A stretch of 13,045 nt of DNA from Terfezia claveryi (Eukaryota > Ascomycota > Pezizomycetes > Pezizales > Pezizaceae). The number at the start of each line of letters is the position of its first letter. Position 1 is the first letter of the stretch. The position numbers and the translations under genes were made by a program. Below are positions 8,618 to 13,045 of this stretch, piece by piece. A model generated the notes under the pieces. It did no database searches, was not told the DNA's origin, and worked only from the letters and a program-made list of their open reading frames with translations. The stretch covers positions 1 through 13,045 of the forward strand of contig WHUX01000711.1 of the NCBI GenBank assembly GCA_015179025.1, read 5' to 3'.

Positions 8618-8912
8618 TGTTAGAATGCCGTTCGCTCCGTCAATCATTCCGCCCATACCTTGCTATACCACTTGCAACGCCTCGCACTCATATCGTGGTT
8701 TCATGGCATGCTTTACTTATATGGCGTGCTTCATACCTTGCTCGAACTCATATCGTTGCTTCATGCTTTAGATGTACGTTCATACATGTATAATTGTATA
8801 TATATCTCCTACTTGTTCGAGAGAACGATGTTCAATACAACATACGCATTCACTGCTTCACTATTCGTATCTTCTTCCTTCATTGGACTTTAGGCTCTCA
8901 CTACATACCTAC
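8618..8912 (+). mobile_element. Solo-LTR-like element, copy R2
   Basis: It starts TGTTAGAATGCC at 8618 and fades out around CATACCTAC at 8912, 295 bp. The flanks GCTTT (8613-8617) and GCCTT (8913-8917) match at four of five positions with a C/T difference. Only 42 bp separate it from the oppositely oriented L2, so the pair could fold into a long hairpin. The 3' boundary is less certain than in L2. Confidence 0.7.
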
Positions 8913-9060
8913 GCCTTTTCACTTTCGGGGGAAATCTATAATTCCATTCCAACCTTGTAACAACTAAAATCGCTGTCGTTCTGCCCTCGAGAGCTGCATA
9001 AATCCTGTACATAATCGCCAACGTCTGAAACCCTCTGGTTGTCGAGTTCTACCAAGTGGG

Positions 9061-9250
9061 CTCGTCCTACACGGTGTTGTCGATGGAAATTTTACATGTG
9101 GGTATCAAGCACATCATCCTCCAGCCCTGCAGTAGTCTGGTTCGCACAAAACCCTGCACAGTCCCTGCAGTAGGCTGACTTCGATTGACCTTAAGGCCGT
9201 GCCACCGTAGCCTCGTAACCAGGTTAATATTTTTGTAGTGTTTGTGTTCT
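9061..9250. other. Spacer, no gene recognised
   Basis: It may contain more of the broken gene's 5' part on the minus strand, but the frame is not convincing beyond about 9060. CCCTGCAGTAG(T/G)CTG occurs twice (near 9123 and 9162), a short local duplication. Confidence 0.35.
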
Positions 9251-9369
9251 GTCCCATAGAGCGGTGCGTCCCGCCCACGTGTGGGACGTCCCATACGCCT
9301 GTGGGACGCTAAAGCTGGGTGGGACGTCCCACCCAGCTTTGGCACTAGTGACCGTCCCATCCAGCGGTG
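9251..9369. repeat. Cluster of three adjacent palindromes within a direct repeat
   Basis: Inverted repeats lie at 9268-9287 (GTCCCGC to GTGGGAC), 9288-9307 (GTCCCAT to GTGGGAC) and 9311-9340, a perfect 30-nt palindrome with arm AAAGCTGGGTGGGAC. The block is bounded by a direct repeat, GTCCCATAGAGCGGTG at 9251-9266 and GTCCCATCCAGCGGTG at 9354-9369. The layout parallels the cluster at 498-678, though the sequence differs. It lies about 230 bp past the integrase stop codon. Confidence 0.8.
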
Positions 9370-9441
9370 GAATAATTTTCTAGCATAATTATTGCAAGCC
9401 GGACAAAATTATTGCATACAGAACTATCTATCTATGTAAGA

Positions 9442-9519
9442 GAAACAACCAACCGAAACAACCAAGTGAAACAACCAAGCGAAATAACCAAGCAAAATAA
9501 CCAAGCAAAATAACCAGAC
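9442..9519. repeat. 13-bp tandem repeat, six copies
   Basis: Six 13-bp units vary around GAAACAACCAAGC, grading into AAAATAACCAAGC on the right. They lie 80-157 bp beyond the stop codon of the integrase gene and may fall in its 3' untranslated region. Confidence 0.85.
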
Positions 9520-9598
9520 ATATATACATAAGATACAAATAAATAAAACAAGCAGTAGTATGATCTAAAAAAAAAACAGATAAATAAAAGAACAGAAA

Positions 9599-11940
9599 TC
9601 AAGTTCTCCGGACTACTATACTATCTATTAAATTATCCCCACCAGCTGAATTAGAGACCGAAGCAGTAAGTCGGGAGGAACGACGAGTCATGGAGGTAGA
9701 GCCTGAAGGTGCAAGTGTAGAGCATGAGACTACAGTGCGAGTATTACGCTCCTCAAGGGCAGCGAGGTTTAGACATGCCCCAGCCTGATCACCCAAGCGG
9801 TCCTTGCCCCGGTGGCAATAGTTAGTGCATCTAGAGCCAGATTTGAAGCACTTGCACCGTTTGGTTTGACAGGTAGAGCTGTTGCTGCAAGTACAGTATA
9901 GAAGCACCTCTGTTATTTGAGAGGCTAGAGTAGCAGCGCGCCGGAGAGTGATTACTGATGAATTACTTGTGAGATCCAAAGTTGTAGCTGGAGAAAGCAT
10001 AAGTAGAAGAAAATCAAGCTGACAATAGGGATAAGGCACTTACCCACAAGCTCAGGAACCCGGTTGAGTTCACCGGTTGGATATAATCGATCCAAGATAC
10101 CATACTCTGTCTGTAGTTGATATCTACCAGAGTGTGGCTGGCCTATAACTCGAGCATATAGTCTAGGATGGTCTAGAGTACCCCGGTCTTCTGTAGGAAT
10201 GCGCAGGGAAACAACTGTATTGGGCTCAAAGGACTCAATAATAAATCGTTTATTATAACGATTGGCCATTTGATCCCGAGTCTTTTGGGCAATAGACAGT
10301 ATTGATTCCTCTGCTTCCGTGAGGAGAATAGTAGGAGGCACAGCAGCAGTAGCCTCCAGAGTCGCTATAGCAGTAGCCTCTAGAGTTGCTACAGCAGTAG
10401 CCTCTGGAGTCACTATAGCAGTAGCCTCTGGAGTCACTATAGCAGTAGCCTCTGGAGTCGCTACAGCAGTAGCCTCTGGAGTCGCTACAGCAGTAGCTTC
10501 TGGAGTCGCTGCAGTAGTCTCCAACAACGCTGGATCAATTGAGAGTAAGCAGCTCTGGGGGGGGGTTGCTGTGCTCGGGAGTGTTGTGCTTAAGGGTATT
10601 ATGCTCGAGAGTCCTGTGCTCGGAAGTGCTGTGCTCGGGAGTGCTGTGCTCGGGGGTGCTGTGCTTGGGGGTACTGTGCTCGTGGGTTCTGTGCTTGGGG
10701 GTGCTGTGCTCGGAGGTGCTGTGCTCGAGAGTACTATGCTCGGGGGTACTGTACTCGGAGGTGCTGTGCTCAGAGGTGATAGCTAGAAAAAATATCAGTA
10801 AAATCTCTAGTTTATACACATGGTATCAAATCCCAGTTCCTACTTGAAAAACCTCATCGAAAACCTCATCCTCAATATCATCCAGCTGTGCATTAGGATC
10901 CACTGTAACTCGGTCCTCCCATCGAGGCTTCCGGTTATAAAATATCTCATAGGGCATTTTGCCACCTAACGATGAGTGGCTTTGTCTGTTCATACCAAGA
11001 GCAATATCCGGCAGTGCATCACTCCAGCCCTGGCTATCATGGTCTGCAAGCCAACAACGTAACTTGGTCTTCATGACTCCATTTGCCTGTTCAACCAGCC
11101 CCTGTGTCTGTGGATGTCGTGGCCTACCATTGATTATTTTGACCCCATATTTCCTTAATAAATCTAAGAGAATGCTCTTGAACTCAGCTCCATTATCACA
11201 CTGCAGAATGTAAGGAACTCCAACAATCCCTATCCATTGAGCAATACACTTAGTAACTCCAGCTGCTGTTTTATCGAGAAGAGGATAAAGAAAGCTATAT
11301 TTGGAAAAGTGGTCTTTAATATGTAAGATCCAATGGTTCCCATTATGAGGTGTGGCTCTCATATCGACTAGGTCGATCTGAACTCGCTCTAATGTATAAT
11401 GCGACTCAATAGGCTCTAAAGGAGCCCGGGAATTCGAAGGCCGACTCCGAATACATGTAGTGCAGTATTTTAGTAGCCAAAAAACCTCTTGCCTAGAGAT
11501 TCCATAAAATTTCTCCTGAACAAGCTGGAAGGTTTTTTTGATCCCTGGATGATGACAACGGAGATGGCAGTCCAAAATTGATTGATATACTTCTTCTAGT
11601 CTAACAACTTGCCTATAATACTAGAATTAGCTCTTGAACTCATTGATAATGCTATAAAGATTTACCGCTGTGGATGTTTATCAACTGCCTTGCGCCATAA
11701 TTTCCCATCTACTAACTCATAATTGTCAAGTGCATCACCTCTGGAATTTGACCATTTCTGCCTCTCACGTTTATCTGTCATAGACTCAGGAGCTTTAGTA
11801 TTGGGATCTAGGGAGGTCAGAATAGATATATAATCATCATATTTGTTGCTGGGGAAACGAGCACGGTTGAGGTTTTCATCGGACTGCATCCAAGCCTGGA
11901 ATGCTTCCTCGGTACCATCAGGAAAAATAGAGGTAGACAT
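9599..11940 (-). CDS. DDE integrase (KRBA2/SCAND3/Ginger-like), intact, four exons
   Basis: The spliced gene is predicted to encode 723 aa. Exons: 11940-11666, 11612-10844, 10782-10044, 9987-9599. The introns are 53, 61 and 56 nt, with donors GTAAAT, GTAGGA and GTAAGT, acceptors TATAG, TCTAG and CCAG, and YTRAY-like branch points in at least introns 2 and 3. Every junction keeps the frame. Domains: N-terminal region 1-105; HHCC zinc motif H108-x3-H112-x29-C142-x2-C145; integrase core with D172, D231 and E266 (34 residues between the last two); repeat linker 353-496; SH3-like C-terminal domain about 528-594; and a Cys-rich tail with C626, C628, C634, C639, C641, C648, C652, H653 and C666. This order is known from integrases of Ginger-type transposons and domesticated KRBA2/SCAND3 genes. 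The enzyme would cut and join DNA ends in the nucleus. No reverse transcriptase, protease or LTR flanks it. It could be a DNA transposon gene or a domesticated one; no terminal inverted repeats were found by eye. Confidence 0.85.
10339..10506 (-). repeat. 24-bp coding minisatellite (seven TPEATAVA units)
   Basis: Seven 24-nt units encode residues 441-496 of the integrase as variants of TPEATAVA and TLEATAIA. The unit is eight codons, so changes in copy number keep the frame. It lies between the Ser/Thr/Pro repeat and the SH3-like domain and is predicted to be disordered. Confidence 0.9.
10561..10770 (-). repeat. 15-bp coding minisatellite (fourteen STAPP units)
   Basis: Fourteen 15-nt units encode residues 353-422 of the integrase as variants of STAPP, STVPP, STALP and STGLS. 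The repeat begins four codons after the second intron. It is a Ser/Thr/Pro-rich flexible linker after the catalytic core. The unit is five codons, so expansion keeps the frame. Confidence 0.9.
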
Positions 11941-12004
11941 AACAGGTAGGTAGGGGTAAGACAGACTGGGGATCTAAGGAAAGAAGTTGTCGATATCTAG
12001 ACTT

Positions 12005-12013
12005 CTTATAAAG
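12005..12013 (-). promoter_or_regulatory. TATA-like box of the integrase gene
   Basis: CTTTATAAG on the minus strand lies about 65-73 bp upstream of the ATG at 11940. This is a plausible distance for a fungal core promoter with a short leader. It is a motif match only. Confidence 0.3.
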
Positions 12014-12040
12014 CTTTTCTTAGTAGAGGCAATACGTATG

Positions 12041-12187
12041 ATTGGGGAATGCGCTGGATGCCCTAGCCAGCAATGCGCATAGTTGGAGAATGCGCTGGAC
12101 GCCCTAGCCAGCATTACGCATAATTGGGGAATGCGGAATGCGCTGGACGCCCTCGCCTAATGAGGGAATGAGCTGGATGCCCTAGCA
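12041..12187. repeat. 41-bp GC-rich tandem repeat, about 3.6 copies
   Basis: Units start at 12041, 12082 and 12123 with (A/G)TTGG(G/A)GAATGCG and continue GCTGGACGCCCTAGCCAGCA. A partial fourth unit starts near 12162. Each unit holds an imperfect hairpin between GCGCTGG and CCAGC. The array sits 100-250 bp upstream of the integrase start codon, between it and the 34-bp satellite. Confidence 0.8.
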
Positions 12188-12190
12188 ACA

Positions 12191-13045
12191 CATGAATTCA
12201 TATATATACGAAAACACATGAATTCATACATATAGAGAGACTCGAACCGAAAACACATGAATTCATATATATAGAGAGACTCGAAAACACATGAATTCAT
12301 ACATATAGAGAGACCCGAAAACACATGAATTCATACATATAGAGAGACTCGAAAACACACCCGAAAACACATGAATTCATACATATAGAGAGACTCGAAA
12401 ACACATGAATTCATACATATAGAGAGACCCGAAAACACATGAATTCATACATATAGAGAGACCCGAAAAACACACCCGAAAACAGAAAACACATGAATTC
12501 ATACATATAGAGAGACCCGAAAACACATGAATTCATACATATAGAGAGACCCGAAAAACACATGAATTCATACATATAGAGAGACCCGAAAACACATGAA
12601 TTCATACATATAGAGAGACCCGAAAACACATGAATTCATACATATAGAGAGACTCGAAAACACACCCGAAAACATATGAATTCATACATATAGAGAGACC
12701 CGAAAACACATGAATTCATACATATAGAGAGACTCGAAAACACACCCGAAAACACATGAATTCATACATATAGAGAGACTCGAAAACACATGAATTCATA
12801 CATATAGAGACCCGAAAACACATGAATTCATACATATAGAGAGACCCGAAAACACCGAAACACATGAATTCATACATATAGAGAGACTCGAAAACACATG
12901 AATTCATACATATAGAGAGACCGCGAAAAAAAACCACATGAATTCATACATATAGGAGAGACCCGAAACACACACCCGAAAACACATGAATTCATACATA
13001 TAGGAGAGACCCGAAAACACATGCCTGAATTCATACATATAGAGA
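12191..13045. repeat. 34-bp satellite array, 23 copies, continues past the window
   Basis: The unit is CATGAATTCATACATATAGA followed by GAGACYCGAAAACA. Copies begin at 12191, 12217, 12256, 12290, 12324, 12370, 12404, 12438, 12492, 12526, 12561, 12595, 12629, 12675, 12709, 12755, 12789, 12821, 12863, 12897, 12937, 12985 and 13020. A 12-bp insert, CACCCGAAAACA, recurs between some copies (near 12358, 12472, 12662, 12742 and 12972), giving irregular higher-order spacing. Each unit carries the palindrome ATGAATTCAT. The unit length is not a multiple of three, so open frames across it are artefacts. Confidence 0.95.

Larger units (their letters stand above)
6394..9060 (-). pseudogene. Broken unknown gene, split by four solo-LTR-like insertions
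   Basis: Minus-strand host segments (about 9060-8913, 8617-8576, 8270-8078, 7573-7156 and 6716-6394) form one interrupted coding region. Take out the inserts at 8618-8912, 8271-8575 and 7574-8077 with one target duplication each, and a single frame runs from about 9055 to about 7320, broken only by stop codons. Protein-like stretches in it include VELDNQRVSDVGDYVQDL, AKETLEARSKYRAYGMQY and EEWRRVREFLLEA. After a frame change, VDRLNEQIKEWEEREKLIQE continues through the removed insert at 6717-7155. The downstream part is strongly helical and coiled-coil-like. Stops are mostly TAA and TAG, consistent with C-to-T decay. I do not recognise the family; a Gag-like or host coiled-coil protein are both possible. 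The 5' end is not defined. Confidence 0.5.

Noticed and set aside
10319..10847. Val/Ala/Gly/Leu-rich and His/Ser/Thr-rich open frames over the minisatellites
   Set aside because: They are antisense or off-frame readings of the integrase linker repeats, whose real frame is fixed by splicing and by the domains on both sides.
10826..11575. Ty3/Gypsy polyprotein fragment
   Set aside because: Upstream and downstream exons are accounted for without any reverse transcriptase or RNase H, and the SH3-like domain plus Cys-rich tail fit the KRBA2/Ginger-like type better.
12411..12937. Open frames across the 34-bp satellite (repeated Met-Tyr-Glu-Phe-Met-Cys blocks)
   Set aside because: The unit length is not a multiple of three and every frame is generated by the repeat itself; there is no independent coding signal.
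12191..13045. CRISPR array
   Set aside because: The spacing elements are not unique sequences; the repeat is a simple satellite with a 12-bp partial insert, in fungal-type DNA.

Overview
The window looks like a repeat-rich accessory region of a filamentous fungus, most likely an ascomycete. The reasons are very short introns (53 to 82 nt) with fungal branch points near the acceptor, many degraded transposable elements, and decay marked by C/T and G/A changes and TAA/TAG stops, which resembles repeat-induced point mutation (RIP). Nothing looks bacterial. The species cannot be named from the sequence alone.

Layout, left to right. 1-849: AT-rich spacer with a 46-48 bp tandem repeat and a cluster of three consecutive inverted repeats. 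850-3166 (minus): a multi-exon gene. Spliced, it encodes a short helical N-terminus, an exact-heptad coiled coil, a PD-(D/E)XK nuclease-like domain and a divergent protein kinase domain. Its frame changes once near position 2430, by a single-base lesion or an unusual intron. 3167-6400: no intact gene. It holds fragments of a short dispersed repeat family (four copies, one pair tail to tail) and a decayed LINE ORF1-like remnant. 6400-9050: a broken coding region on the minus strand, interrupted by four copies of one solo-LTR-like element, two in each orientation, each bounded by 5-bp target-site duplications. One copy carries a 76-bp minisatellite. 9251-9369: a second cluster of tandem palindromes. 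9599-11940 (minus): an intact four-exon gene for a DDE integrase of the KRBA2/SCAND3/Ginger-like type, with two in-frame minisatellites in its linker. 12041-13045: a 41-bp GC-rich repeat, then a 34-bp satellite of 23 copies running off the window end.

The two genes worth attention are the nuclease-kinase fusion and the integrase. The first has the tip-domain combination known from Crinkler-type (CR) eukaryotic effectors, a class proposed to derive from transposons. The second is a mobile-element recombinase that still has all catalytic and zinc-binding residues. Their shared setting suggests a transposon-dense accessory compartment. Nothing in the sequence proves that the two act together.
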